Assembly: GCA_963662175.1 (NCBI GenBank)
Contig: OY759215.1
Coordinates: 49,307,213 to 49,371,212 of the forward strand
DNA length: 64,000 nt
Direction of reading: 5' to 3'
From: Aradus depressus
Lineage: Eukaryota; Arthropoda; Insecta; Hemiptera; Aradidae
Shown here: one piece after another, positions 10,561-21,350 of the stretch
How the letters are laid out: each line of letters begins with the position of its first letter
Position numbering within the stretch: position 1 is the stretch's first letter
Made by a program: the position numbers and the translations under genes
Notes under the pieces: generated by a model
Told to the model about the DNA's origin: nothing
The model's database searches: none
The model's input: the letters and a program-made list of their open reading frames with translations, nothing else

Positions 10561-11244
10561 ATTTTATGTTTTATTGAGTAACATCCACGTATTTACTAAC
10601 CAATAATCGGAATTTTAATTAAAATCCACTGTTTGGGCCTATTTTTGCTAGGGATTAGCGGATAGATGTGAGTGATTTTCCTCCCACTCTCGAACCACCA
10701 GGCTCGTCTCGAATCAGTGCCAACCTAGCTCTCGTGACAGAAGTACGGTCTTACAAACCGTATTGTGTGCAGTTTGGTTACTCAGTCTGTGAGAAAGTAA
10801 ATATGGTACTTCGCTTCTTATGTAGTTTCCATCGTGGGAAACCGTTCTAATGTGTTAACTACGTTTTCTCAGTTCATGTTTGCTTATAGACAAACCGAGC
10901 AGTCAAGCCCTGTTCAATTAATACAAGCCTGGCCAGGCAATATATATATTTATACAATATATCAGTGTTTCCCCCTTTATTGTGTACCTTGTAGATGCGG
11001 CTAAATCCAGTATCAAGAGAGACAAATATCCGTGAGTACTTAATACTGTTTAAGAAATATTAAGTGACCATAATTGTCATTATTTTATGTTAAGTTAGCT
11101 TCTTCATAAACTAGCACCTATCGAACAGTCCACTCAGAAAGTGCAATGTTTACGAATGTTGTGCGTAGACATCCACTTTTTATTCTGTTTTAGTTACTTA
11201 ACCATCAGTTTACTCTGGTTCCGACAATCAATAATTTTTCAAAC

Positions 11245-11365
11245 TGGCGATGTTGGAAGAAATCGGTTGAAGTTGGTCAAAAGAACCAAGGATCCTTGAA
11301 TCCGTGGTTCCAGTGGCGTCGATCAACTCTCCAACTCGGTAGAGTTCGGCCAACGTCGCCATGGA
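11245..11365. repeat. Imperfect foldback around a GGATCC centre
   Basis: 'ggcgatgttgg' at 11245 is answered by 'ccaacgtcgcc' near 11351. Inner pairs are 'gaacca' with 'tggttc' around 'aaggatcctt'. It is old and imperfect. No coding sense. Confidence 0.45.
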
Positions 11366-11499
11366 CTCTATCTGGGAACTAAGAAGAAACAAATCATGTT
11401 CTTTCTACCGTATGACCATACAAAACTTCTTTCCTTACCATTTTTTTTTTTTTTTGTTGTCTTTCGTATAATTAATTATTTATGAATACGGACATAAAA

Positions 11500-11940
11500 C
11501 GTCGGCAAATCACCGGCTATGTACTTCACCAGCACAAATTAATTTATTACGTTTTGGCTCTCCCCCCAAAGCAAAGCAACCGTTTGGACTAAAACTCATT
11601 ATTTGGCATCATTTGAACCCTCATACCATAGTTTCGTTACCTTCATTACATCGGAAGTTATTGAATTGAGCTCTCTAGACTACCATGAAAAGCCTTTTGT
11701 ACCATCTTTGTTATTCCATTCTCATCCCAACAACTCTCTCCGAAGATATGTTAGCTTCCCCGGCACGAATAAATCAATTACTTTTTCTCTCCTCCTCCAA
11801 AGCAAATCGACCGTTTGGGCTAAAACTCAATATTTGACTAGTGGCTTCTGAATCTTCATACATTAATTTAATCGAAATCATAAATGTTGTGTCGATACAT
11901 TCATATCGAGAGTCTATAGTCCGAGTCCCTTCGCCATTAT
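11500..11940 (-). repeat. Two partial R1 copies in tandem, minus orientation
   Basis: The R1 end block (near 'ggcaaatcaccggctatgta', 'ccaaagcaaagcaaccgttt') occurs at 11500-11640. A second copy of the same block occurs at 11755-11850 and is followed by 'gtgtcgatacattcat'. The duplicated end suggests nested or tandem R1 insertions. Confidence 0.65.
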
Positions 11941-12572
11941 TATACGTTTTTTAATATTTCTTCCGACTATTGATGATCGTTTGAACAGGATGGCAATCTG
12001 TAGATAACTCGTTGCTATTGATCATCCAACATTGGCTTGCAAAACTAACGACAATTTTTAGTTACATTATCCAAAAATAATAATAATATATTATATATTA
12101 ATGTAAATAGAGCCTTGTGCGGATTCGAATCCCATCAGGGTGAGAGTTTTACTTCATAGATAAAACTTCTCTCCCGCGTTCTTGGATGTTTGTTAATAAC
12201 CCCGATAACGAAGGCCGCCATACGGAGCCAAAAAAAAAAAAATTAGCATACCCCTCAATGTAATTAAGGGAATAAAAAAAAAAAAAAAAAAAGTAGATAT
12301 ATAAACGTGTATAAGGGCGGAAGATGAGGAATGGTGGTGGGGATACTCCCTCCAAGAATTCAACGCTGTCCATTTCCTTACTTTTGTAAAGGATTACGAT
12401 GAATCTATTCAACATTAAATTTCCGGAATCGCATTCTTCATCCAATATATTTTTTAGAATTATAAACAAAAAATCTGGAAAGGCAGTGGATTCTACAAAT
12501 AGGGGATTTTTGTGTGAGTTGTACCCTTTTGCCTTAACGCGTGGGCATTGAGCATTGACTGTAATAATTTGA

Positions 12573-12925
12573 CTTCCTCAGCTATACCACATAGGGGAAG
12601 TTATATAATCGGTCAAAAATTCGATGCTGAGTTTTCAACGGAATTTCACGTTTTCCGACTTCTAGATTCAAAATATGAAAAAAAAATTATGTTTGTCTGG
12701 GAACACAATAACTCCAGCTAGAATGAATGTATCGACATGAAATTGTATGTGTTACCAAAACCCCATAAAGACAACACCTATCGAGTCAAATCGGCGTAAA
12801 GAGAGTGGGGATATGGGGAGTGGCTTAACTCAAAAACTCTAATAACTGGTTTTGGACGGAGAGCAAACAATTAATTCTCTCTGGGGAAGGACATTGCCGG
12901 TGATTCAATGACGATTTTTTTAATA
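12573..12925 (+). repeat. Short R1 copy retaining both end blocks
   Basis: It begins 'cagctataccacataggg' with 'gaagttatataatcggtcaa', contains one internal unit ('gaatgaatgtatcgacatga' to 'aactcaaaaactctaataac') and ends 'ggtgattcaatgacgatttt'. The 3' inverted terminal block is missing. It is a compact example of the family layout. Confidence 0.75.
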
Positions 12926-13448
12926 ATAATAATTTACATTTCATAATTTTCTAATTTTACGAATTTATTGTAAACATTTACCTTATTTTCTAGAGTCTAC
13001 TTAAATATTTTTCGAAGACGATAGCTTTTTCGAATGTTGAAGTGTGTTCAGAATATCGTTCATACATAACAGATAAACCCCTTTTATGTATCTTTCAAGA
13101 ATTTCTAGTTGACTCTAAATTTGTCCGAAATTCTTTAATTTTCGCAGAAATCTACTTTCAATTATATTTGTTCCCCTAATTTATTCCTTTTTTTGAAGCA
13201 GAAAAGCAACAACAAAAGAGATAAAATCTCATTAACTTTACAATGAGTGGAAATTCTGAAAAAAGTCTTTGTCCCTAAGAAAAGCCAACCACAAGAGACA
13301 CTCACAACACAGTTCTAGTACTTAATTCAATTGTAGCTTTTAAAGTGAGTGTACTAGTGACTATTGTATTGTTCAGTTTGGTTCACAAGTGCATTGGGGC
13401 TCCAAATTCAAGCTGAAGTAACAACTGTTGCAAGCCCAGCTTCACATT
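12926..13448. other. Unassigned AT-rich stretch
   Basis: No gene or repeat family that I can place. A/T runs dominate. Confidence 0.4.
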
Positions 13449-13535
13449 GACGCAAGTAGCTCAGTGGTATGCGTGCTTGTCTTCTGAGCTCAAGATCGTG
13501 GGTTCGAAACCCGGCCGAGGCCATTAGTTTATTTA
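13449..13535 (+). repeat. SINE-T head only (tRNA-like promoter)
   Basis: It contains the best-preserved pol III promoter pair in the window: A-box 'tagctcagtggtatgcg' and B-box 'ggttcgaaaccc' about 40 bases apart. Homology ends at the 'ggccattagttta' after the tRNA-like region and runs into a TA microsatellite. It is not a tRNA gene, because the same head begins the other full SINE-T copies. Confidence 0.8.
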
Positions 13536-13990
13536 GTTTATATATATATATATACACGTCTAAAAGGACACCTATTATTGGATGTGGACATTTTATATTT
13601 AAAATTTTATATTCAAAACCCCATAAAGATGGCAACTATTAATTAATTCCTGCGAAATCGGTCAAAGGGAACTGGGGACCACAGAAGAGGGTCTCGACTT
13701 AAATACTCTAATAAATACCGATGTAATGTATCGACACAAAATTTAAGGTGAATACAGACTACTCTGACGTGACGTGGGAACACATGGACCCACGTCATAA
13801 TGCGTGTGATATGAAAATGTAATAGGGTTTTGTGTGCTTATGTTCATATTGTTCGGACGTGACGTGGGAACACGTTGGATGATGCAGCCTGACGCAACAC
13901 GTGTTATGACGCGTGGGAAGAATATCAAAAGTTCTAGATTTTTTGTCAGATGTGGGAAGGCATCAGAAGCGAAACATACCATTTCCAGTG

Positions 13991-14120
13991 ATGGAAGACA
14001 TATTAGTTGAGTTGGTTAGGTCAAATCGTTGCTGTACGACCCAACAAACCGGGAATATCGAAACCAGCATACAAGGAAAGAGGCTTGGGACGAAATAGGA
14101 GAAAAACTCGGCATTCCAGC
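13991..14120 (+). pseudogene. MADF-domain DNA-binding protein remnant
   Basis: From ATG 13991 the frame reads MEDILVELVRSNRC. After a one-base frame change it continues as LYDPTNREYRNQ, then TRKEAWDEIGEKLGIP. This is the start of a MADF (Myb/SANT-like) domain, with the conserved LYD and W...I...LG pattern. MADF proteins are the usual second gene product of PIF/Harbinger elements, where they help the transposase bind DNA. The frameshift and missing C-terminal part show that it is dead. The open 61-codon frame at 13913-14098 covers only the first part. Confidence 0.75.
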
Positions 14121-14187
14121 TTAGTGAAAACAGTTATTTTTTTCTTATATTTTATTAGTTTGTACAATTTATAATAGTTCAATAGGC

Positions 14188-14345
14188 TGGCGGCGCGTAG
14201 CCAGGGGGGGTTTTGGGGTTTTAACCCCCATGTAGAAATTTTACATGGAAATGTAGAAATTTTAAAAATTTACTATAAAAAACATGGGTCACTTGATGAC
14301 CCCCCGAAATTTTTTTTCTGTTTACGCCCCAGATAGGCGCATTTT
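14188..14345. mobile_element. Possible nested MITE inside the Harbinger element
   Basis: The segment starts with 'ggcggcgcgtagccagg' plus a G run and ends with '...tttacgccccagatagg', so its termini are loosely inverted. 'ataggc' occurs on both sides (near 14184 and 14334). The match is imperfect and the call is tentative. Confidence 0.4.
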
Positions 14346-14852
14346 AGAGCACGAATGCGCCTATTAAATAAATATTACTGGTCGTGTCACGGAGCAACTC
14401 TACCCTTTCGAATGGAGTGCCATTGCCAAGGACAACTTGCTGAACCATGTTCAGAAACGAAGTACTTTTTGAACTTATCTCGGGTGGAGGCCGCTTGTCT
14501 CACGAAATTTCTACGAATGGGTTGGAGGTTGGCTACACCAATAAATAGATGCAATATACAGGGCAGCCATTTCTTCTTCTTCTTCTTCTTCCAGCATGTC
14601 AAAAACACGGAGTACACTCATGGTTGGAGGTTCAAAAACAAACTGTCGGGAAATGCAATGCACACGAACTTGTTGTTGTGTTGTTTTATGTGCTATAGTC
14701 AGGCCAATGTGAACACCGCTTCATGTCTGACGTGGTCCCACAGTGCCTGACGTGACGTATTCTCACGTCACGTCAGAGTAGTCTGTACTCATCTTTAGTA
14801 TGAGCATTCAGAAGCCACGTCAAATATTGAGTTTTAGGTCAAACGGTAGTTT

Positions 14853-15334
14853 TTTTGTTAAGACAACGTCTTTAATCTTTGGATTTCCCTAAGGATCGCG
14901 GTGTCTCATGTATTCAAGCGTAAGATCTATCTTAGTTAGAAGGCCGATGACCATCAAACAGTAATTAATGATGAATTAACTATAGTTCAATTATGGAGAG
15001 AAGCAATTAGTTAAGTGAAATTGTGTGGATCAAGTAGGACAAGAGGAGTGGGGGGAGGGCTTAAGCTAAATTTAAGTTGAACGGCTATTTATATGATAAT
15101 TGTTTGGAATTTAGTAGGGCGGAAGATAAACGAACCAACTGAGTTGGCAAACTGGACTGGACACCGTATTGTGTGAACAAACGTCAAATTTGTGCTTGAC
15201 CAACACAACTTTTCCACACAACACAAACATGCATCCATTTGCATATCGCCACGCTCCTGCATACACTCCTATTTGTGTACATAATGCATGGAAAAAAATT
15301 TAATTTTATGTAACTTTTTTTTTTACTTTCCCAG
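14853..15334. other. Unassigned stretch
   Basis: No recognisable gene. The ORF at 15184-15375 on the minus strand carries no motif. Confidence 0.35.
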
Positions 15335-15674
15335 ATACACAAAGTATAGGAGAAGTTATGTAAAAACTCGGCCAAAAATTCGATGCGGAGTTTTCAACGG
15401 AATTTTATGTTTTCCGACCTCTATATTGTAGATATGAAAAAACATTTCTGTGTGTGTAAAATGAATGTATCGACACGAAATTTTTTATGTGAATCCAGAA
15501 CCCCATCAGGACAACACATATCGACAAAAGAAAAGGGGGATCAGAGGAGGGCTCAACACAAAAACCCCAATAACTGCAGAAGTAATGAATGTATTGACAT
15601 AAAATTCCACATTCGAAGTCAAAACCCAATGAGGACATAACCTGTCAAAGTTCAGAGATATCGGCTTTAGAGAA

Positions 15675-15696
15675 GGGGGGGGGGGGGGGGGGGGGG
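15675..15696 (+). repeat. Uninterrupted G22 tract
   Basis: Twenty-two consecutive G residues lie in otherwise AT-rich DNA. The tract could form intra- or intermolecular G-quadruplexes on the plus strand. Its length is likely unstable and also prone to sequencing error. Confidence 0.9.
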
Positions 15697-15803
15697 TTGC
15701 ATGAATTTTATACTTAAATTTAAAACCTATTAATTTTCCGCTAATTCAGGCGAAGGGATAGGGGTGTCAGAGGAGGAGGGATGCAGAAGTCCCTATGTAA
15801 GTC

Positions 15804-15806
<3 letters not shown>

Positions 15807-15845
<39 letters not shown>

Positions 15846-15850
15846 GTGAG
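15807..15850 (+). repeat. (GA)n microsatellite
   Basis: A nearly pure GA run, with 'ggg' and 'gtgagtg' interruptions at its right side, embedded in the R1 copy. Confidence 0.9.
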
Positions 15851-16386
15851 TGAAAGAGAGAAACATACACCGGCGATTCACCGACCTTTTTTTTTAATTC
15901 CAAAAAAGATTAGGTTTGATGCAGATCATTCTGTGTACATAGAGTTTTCCAATTCCTGTTTTCGTTTGGAGTCATAAATTTAAAGAAGTTGACATAATAC
16001 AAATTAACCCTGGTCATAAATCTCGGATTAAACCCCATCTAAATCCCTCTCACAGCTCATGTATTAAATAACTGTATGAAGTCTGTTTATATTATTTATG
16101 TATTTAAATTTCCTTTGAATCGGAGGAAGGTCCAGCTTTAGTTCGACTTCATGAAACAGGATTCTACACAATCCTGTTAAGCATGACGTAGAGGAGCTCA
16201 CAATCTGTGTTGCGGCTCCTTTGAGTTGTGTATGTGACGCAAAGTTCTGAAATTTCACTCATTCTAAAAAATCAGACACACATCTTCTAAGAAATGACTA
16301 ATATAAGAATGAAAATATAGCTTTTCATGGGAGAATGGCCGGGGACCAGCTGCACGAATGGAGCTGGGAATCGTAGCGTAAAGGTG

Positions 16387-16738
16387 TTGATCCTATGAGG
16401 TTCAGGTTACACATACGAAATTCATGTCAATGCATTCATTTTACCGGCATTCACTAAAGTTTTTGCTTTAAGCCATCCCCCTAATCCCGCCTTTCCATTT
16501 GGTCGATTTAACTGAAAATCAATATTTGTCGTTGTTAGAAGGTTCTAGAATAACATACTAAATTTCGTGTCGATACATTCATTCTATCGGGAGCTATCGT
16601 GTTCAGAGAAACACACAGACAGACAGACTTTTTAGTTTTTCATATTTGGAATCTACAGAAAAAATTCCGTTGAAAACACTACAATGAATTTTGACTGATT
16701 ACATAACTTCCCCTATACTTCATATAGGGGAAGTAAAA
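16387..16738 (-). repeat. R1 copy, minus orientation, with intact terminus
   Basis: It reads inward as an inverted R1 unit ('gtcaatgcattcatttta', 'cccctaatcccgcctttcc', 'gtgtcgatacattcattcta') and ends in the terminal block 'gattacataacttcccctat' followed by 'acttcatataggggaagtaa', whose outermost bases form a hairpin. Confidence 0.8.
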
Positions 16739-16790
16739 ACCAAATGCGACATTTTATATTAGGTCGGAATATATTTTTTAATATTACATT

Positions 16791-17137
16791 AGGTTAGGTT
16801 AGGTTTTATGACTCATGCCCGGGCTTTAACTACGAGGTCATATCGCCTACTACCAGAGCGCTTTCGTCACTCTGGTGGACATGAGCCCGACTCTACTGTG
16901 GGAGTCCTAAATTTTGCCTACCCTAAATTTTCATTCCCCTAGGGCAGGGACCTTTAACGAGTACCTGACATCGTACATGTTCGGGACCATCGCTTAACGT
17001 CCCATCCGAAGGACGGCGTGCTTAAGTTTATTTCACCTTCCAAATAAAATAAACTAAGGGGCTAGGTCGGGTTTCGAACCCACGATCTTGAGCTCAGAAG
17101 GCAAGCACGCATACCACTGAGCTACCGTCGCCCTCCT
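16791..17137 (-). repeat. Full SINE-T copy with 14-bp target duplication and TTAGG-like tail
   Basis: 'tttaatattacatt' stands at 16777-16790 and again at 17138-17151, an exact 14-bp duplication. The tRNA-like head is at the right ('gagctaccgtcgccctcc' complement). The 3' tail, on the plus strand 'aggttaggttaggtt' (16791-16805), is a pentamer array identical to the insect telomere unit. Confidence 0.92.
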
Positions 17138-17235
17138 TTTAATATTACATTTCAGTGTACTATAATTGAATTGTAAGGTATATTCGTATATATTATTTTT
17201 TTTTCGTGTTTTCATACAATTTTTTTTTGACAACT

Positions 17236-17309
17236 TATTAGTTATTGTGACTCATGCCCGGGCCTTAACTACGAGGTCATATCGCCAACTACCAGAGCGC
17301 TCTTTCGTA
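17236..17309 (-). repeat. SINE-T 3' end fragment
   Basis: Only the last ~75 bases of the family are present ('gactcatgcccgggccttaa' to 'ccagagcgctctttcg'), a severe 5' truncation. Confidence 0.8.
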
Positions 17310-17599
17310 ATTATTTGTTATATTGCCTAAACTGTAAGGTGCTTGTAAATTTTATTATAATTTTTTATAAACACTTAAGAATTATTGCTAGTTCCCATCA
17401 GTGGTAAATGCGAAAGAAAGCTTCTGTTCCAGCGGATCTAAACAATATGTGTTATTTTTATTTCCTATCCAGAAAAAAAATGTATTTTATATGTAATCAT
17501 TTATATGTAATCTCTCACAAATTTGTTGCTGATTTTTCATTCTAATTTAATTTTTTTCTGACTACATTCCAAAAAGGAAAAAAAAAAAATCATTGTGTA

Positions 17600-17923
17600 G
17601 GTGTCTGTTAACATGATAGCTCCCGATAGTCAATGAAGTGCCACGAAATGTTATATGTATATCCAGGACCCTATAGAGACGACAACTATTGATTTTCAGC
17701 CATATCGACCAAATGTTAAGGGTGACTAGGAGGAAGACTTAAAATAAAAAATCGAATAACTGCCGATAGAATGAATATATTGACATTTTATACGTGTGAC
17801 CTAAACCCCATAAGAACACCACCTATCGATTTTCAGCCAAATCGGCCAAACAGGAGGGGGGATTAGACGAGAAGCTTAACGAAATTTCACATGTAAATTC
17901 AAAGCCAAGTAAGCACGATACCT
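17600..17923 (+). repeat. R1 body with two to three internal units
   Basis: Units start near 17620, 17765 and 17880, each with 'gaaatt(t)...' then 'ccataagaac(g)ac' and 'attttcagccaaatcg' blocks. Terminal repeats are absent. It abuts a SINE-T half at 17924. Confidence 0.7.
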
Positions 17924-18042
17924 TTCAGTCCGAAGGACGGCGTGCTCAAGGTTTTTTCACCTCTCAAATGAAAAATCCAAAGGTCTCGGCCGGGTTTCGA
18001 CCCCGTGATCTGACACGCTACCTCTGAGCTACCTGCGCCCTC
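17924..18042 (-). repeat. SINE-T 5' half
   Basis: The tRNA-like head and the 'ccgaaggacggcgtgctcaa' block are present, and the 3' half is missing. The B-box reads 'ggtttcgaccccg' on the complement. Confidence 0.75.
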
Positions 18043-18489
18043 TCTGAATATGGCAAAACAAGGCAGATGTTTTTTGCACCCAATTTCTTAACCAGTTAAC
18101 GTAATGTGTTTCTCCCAGAGTTAGTTATAGTTTGAAAAGTCCAAATCGCCTAGGAGGGATGTACTAAAGTTTGTGCTATTAGTGCTAAAGTTTAAATTGG
18201 CTGCATTAGATGGTCTAACAAATGATTTTTTCGTGATTCCGATCTGCAGAAAGAGGACCCACTGGGATGTCTTCAGTCTGATCCGCTTTTCGCATTAAAC
18301 TTTCAGACACTCAGTTCCTTTTCCTTAATGGATCGACTTTTTCCAACCTTATTTATATTTTATTTACGGAAGGTTAGACGTGTCTTTAGAAAGTTCAGAC
18401 TGTGACAGAAACGTCTCCGCACGTTCCATCTCAATTGTATTAATATTTCTTAAAGCAATTTGAATATATTAATCTATATTACAACACTG
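18043..18489. other. Unassigned stretch
   Basis: No gene or family recognised. The composition is ordinary for the window. Confidence 0.35.
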
Positions 18490-18760
18490 TAACTTCACCA
18501 GCAATATGAGGTATAGAGAAGTTATATAATCTGGCAAAAATTCGATGAAGAGTTTCCAAGGGAATTTCATATTTTTGGACCTCTTTCGTTTGTCTGTCGG
18601 TGAACACAACATAATGACACGAAATTTTGTATTTGAATCCGGACTCCTATAACGACAACACCTATTGTTTTTCAGCCAAATCGACTAAAACGAATAGAGA
18701 GGTTAGGGGAGAAGCTTAACACAAAAACTCCAATAACTGGAATGAATATATCGACACAAT
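18490..18760 (+). repeat. R1 copy, left terminus and one unit
   Basis: Starts 'cagcaatatgaggtatag', then 'gaagttatataatctggc', then one internal unit through 'aactggaatgaatatatcg'. The 3' half is missing. Confidence 0.7.
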
Positions 18761-19264
18761 GTAAAAATAAATAAAATCAGTAGTTTTGACCATTTTCGCG
18801 ATGATGTATTTCTGTGTGTATGTGATTGGAACTTTGTGCGCGCTCAAGTTATGAACTTTAGATTTGGAATGAACACGTCGTGCTAACTTGGATCTGATTA
18901 GATTCTGACCGAAATCAGTAGAGAATTGAGACCACATTAAATCAGGGCCTTTACCGCTTATATTTATATCCTAATCAAATATCTTTTAAATTAAAGGTAC
19001 AGAGGCAACTGAAGGCATATTTTAAATGGAATATATTTTTAGCAAGTCGCCCGGTTTGAGAGATACATTTTTATTTTAATGTCACATAATATATGTCACT
19101 CAGTAGATTATAATGAATCAATTGAATAATAAATCATTAAAATCGGTCCGTTTAGACTTTCAGACAGAGCAAAGAATATAACATACCCGCAGTCATATAA
19201 TAAAGACTTGAGGTATGTGATGTGATCATTACATTATTCTTCTAAAAAATGTTTTGTAATTTGT

Positions 19265-19560
19265 TGAGATGGTTGCTTCCAAGCGGCACCTCCAAGTGAG
19301 GTTGGATTCGTAGCGGCTGTGGTTACTGGCACCAGTCACCTGGCAGTTTCTGATGCTGGGACCAGAGTGAAGTAGTAGGCCTCCCAATTCCTCCCCTATT
19401 CCAAGTAACTATAACTCCACCCTAGACCAATTTCCACCCCAGTAGAATGCCCTAAATAATTTTAGAATATTGGATTCTATCCTTGGCGGGGTGTCGGCGA
19501 GAGCCTCAGTCAGTACCGCTGATATGTGGTTTCTTCCAACTCAAAAGAAAAAAAAAAAAA
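19265..19560 (+). repeat. Possible retroposed segment with poly(A)
   Basis: A less AT-rich 270-base stretch ('gatggttgcttccaagcggc' to 'gatatgtggtttcttccaac') ends in a run of about 13 A at 19547-19560. This suggests the 3' end of a non-LTR element or SINE of another family. I see no second copy in the window. Confidence 0.35.
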
Positions 19561-19610
19561 CTATAGGATATTTAACATTTTTGCAGAGAGATTGTGAAAC
19601 ACTTAATAAA

Positions 19611-19816
19611 TTATAAAGAAAACACGAATGTTTTTTTTAATATTGTCTATTTCACAAGATATATAAAATATATGGGAGTACTTTTGGTATTGCTACCACT
19701 ACTACAGTATTTGTTAAGTCGTGGCTGGAGATGGTAGCAATACCGAAAGTACTCCCATATATTTTATATATCATGTGAAGTAGACAATATACAAAACATT
19801 CGTGTTTTCTTTATAA
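19611..19816. repeat. Long foldback, ~86-bp arms, 33-nt spacer
   Basis: Arms 19611-19698 and 19732-19816 are reverse complements with a few mismatches. The inner ends are 'ggtattgctacca' and 'tggtagcaatacc'. The flank 19566-19610 and the left arm resemble 54060-54110 and 54730-54790, so both loci belong to one repeat family. Confidence 0.85.
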
Positions 19817-19829
19817 CCTTATACTATAG

Positions 19830-20580
19830 TTTAAGAAAGTAAAGATACTTATACAGATGTATCTATGTCTACGTAAGAAGTGTTTTTGTGAAATTTGAAT
19901 AAAAACTTTTATCCTAATATCTGTTAAAATATATAAAATTGAAATATTATCATTCATTAAAAGTCAATTAAATTTTGCAGGTAATTGGATGTATATGAAC
20001 TGATAATCCCCCACCAGGTGCTTTTTAATGCAGGATCATGATATGGGAAGTATGCCTTTTCCACCTTATTTTCACGAGTAATTTGAATACGGGAAGGGTA
20101 GCTACGATATGAAAGGGATGTTTAAAGCGGAGGTCGTACTGGCATTGAAGCTAATAGCGCCGCAGCCCCGTCGGCTTGCTTTCAAACAATCATGAATTTT
20201 AATAAGGCCGCAACAACTGGGAGCCCTCATTTAACTTAAAGTGGTAAAACGGGGATTTAGCTAATCCACTAACAATCCCCCACCCCCGTCCTTCCCGTCT
20301 GGTTAATACAATTATACACGAGATGTCCTTTCAAACCAACTCAACGACTATTTTCAGTGGAATTGAAACCAACGACCATAGTTGTCCAAACAATTAAATT
20401 GAAATGAACCAAATTTTATCTGGAATGTAAAAGAAAGGACGGTTATTTCATTTTTTCTCCGTCAACCATTGAAATAATAATGAAGTTGATCTAGGATAAC
20501 CGTTCGGAAGTTGGAGCGGGAACGGGCACACTGAACGTACCCGCCGCAGACAAATGGTATTTGGTGTTTCTTAACAATTT
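19830..20580. other. Non-repetitive, less AT-rich stretch
   Basis: No copy elsewhere in the window, no ORF and no transposon signature. Positions 20090-20350 are comparatively GC-rich ('agcgccgcagccccgtcggc') next to homeobox-like AT motifs ('aatcatgaattttaataag'). It may be unique genomic DNA between repeats. Confidence 0.35.
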
Positions 20581-20800
20581 ATTATAATAATGTTTATATA
20601 AGCCAAACTCTGAATGGTTTATTATATTATTTAAGACACTCTTAAATCATTTTCTCTCTTAACGGTATCATGACCATAGTAATTGGTTTATTATAACAAT
20701 GGTTATCTAAGTGTTTAAGACAGTTCATCACTAAATTGTTTATTATAACAATGGTCTACTTAATACAATCTCTCTCTCAATGGATTATTGTTAACAATAA
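20575..20800 (+). repeat. Imperfect repeats of 'tttattataacaatggt'
   Basis: Four variants of 'gtttattataacaatggtta' occur near 20578, 20618, 20685 and 20740, with uneven 40-65 base spacing. The ORF 20736-20990 over this area has no motif. Confidence 0.45.
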
Positions 20801-21244
20801 TTATTGGTTTATAAAGGATACTTTAGTCACTTTAAGTCTCTGCTTAATCGTTCATTATTATGCATCTGGAAAGTTACTGTTTAGTCATTTTTTTTTCTGT
20901 TATAATAAACAAACATCCATTTTTCAATTATGTTGCGACAATTTATTAATGATGTTTGTCTCAAAAATTATTGAAATCTTAAATTTATAGAAATACTTCA
21001 ATTTTAAGAATTTCAAATTACCTACAAGGATGAGGAATTGAATTGAATACATGCTACACCGGGACTGTCGAAAATCAGCCTTGGTGTACACACTGTAACT
21101 AGATATAGGTGAAATAGTATCGAATTCCAGGAGTCTGGAATGCCTGTAGTATTCGATTCCGAAAAGTACTCGCAGTATTTTAGTACTATTGTACTACTCG
21201 AGTTCTCCAGTATTAAAGTAATTAATACTAAGGTACTTACACCC

Positions 21245-21350
21245 CTTGGTGCCATTACGGGTTTAAGATACAGGGCTGCTGTAGGGACCAACATACACAG
21301 GGCAACACAATAAGCCTGTGACACCTTCAGCCCTTATTAAAAAAGTAGGA
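21245..21350 (+). repeat. LINE 3' fragment shared with 51480-51560
   Basis: 'agggctgctgtagggaccaa', 'catacacagggcaacacaat' and 'cagcccttatt' match, inverted, 51485-51560, which lies just past a LINE C-terminus. This is therefore an orphan 3' tail of the same LINE. Confidence 0.6.

Larger units (their letters stand above)
13746..14794. mobile_element. PIF/Harbinger-type DNA transposon, 1049 bp
   Basis: The left terminus (13746-13780) and the inverted right terminus (14760-14794) match at 32 of about 35 bases, starting AGGTGAATACAGACTACTCT on the left. TTA flanks both sides (13743-13745 and 14795-14797), the hallmark 3-bp duplication of PIF/Harbinger. It carries a MADF-domain remnant but no recognisable DDE transposase. 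'gacgtgacgtggg' recurs inside both ends (13868, 14749), so the subterminal repeats are extended. Confidence 0.85.
13608..14852 (+). repeat. R1 copy split by a Harbinger-type element
   Basis: R1 body runs from 'attcaaaaccccataaagat' to 'cgacacaaaattta' (13745) and continues after the insertion with 'gtatgagcattcagaagcc' (14798 onwards). The uninterrupted order is seen in other R1 copies, for example at 24218 and 28208, which supplies the pre-insertion state. Confidence 0.8.
15335..15897 (+). repeat. R1 copy with three internal units, G22 and GA tracts
   Basis: The left end is 'cagatacacaaagtatagga' plus the terminal block to about 15440. Internal units begin near 15461, 15585 and 15700, and the 3' side ends 'cggcgattcaccgacctttt'. 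A run of 22 G (15675-15696) lies inside the second unit. A GA microsatellite (about 15807-15850) replaces part of the 3' block. This copy shows best that the R1 body is a tandem array. Confidence 0.8.

Noticed and set aside
12115..12150. tRNA-like 'ggattcgaatccc' B-box
   Set aside because: No matching A-box or cloverleaf upstream; too little to call a SINE or tRNA.
13449..13520. tRNA gene candidate with good A and B boxes
   Set aside because: The same head starts the full SINE-T copies, so it is a SINE fragment and not a tRNA gene.
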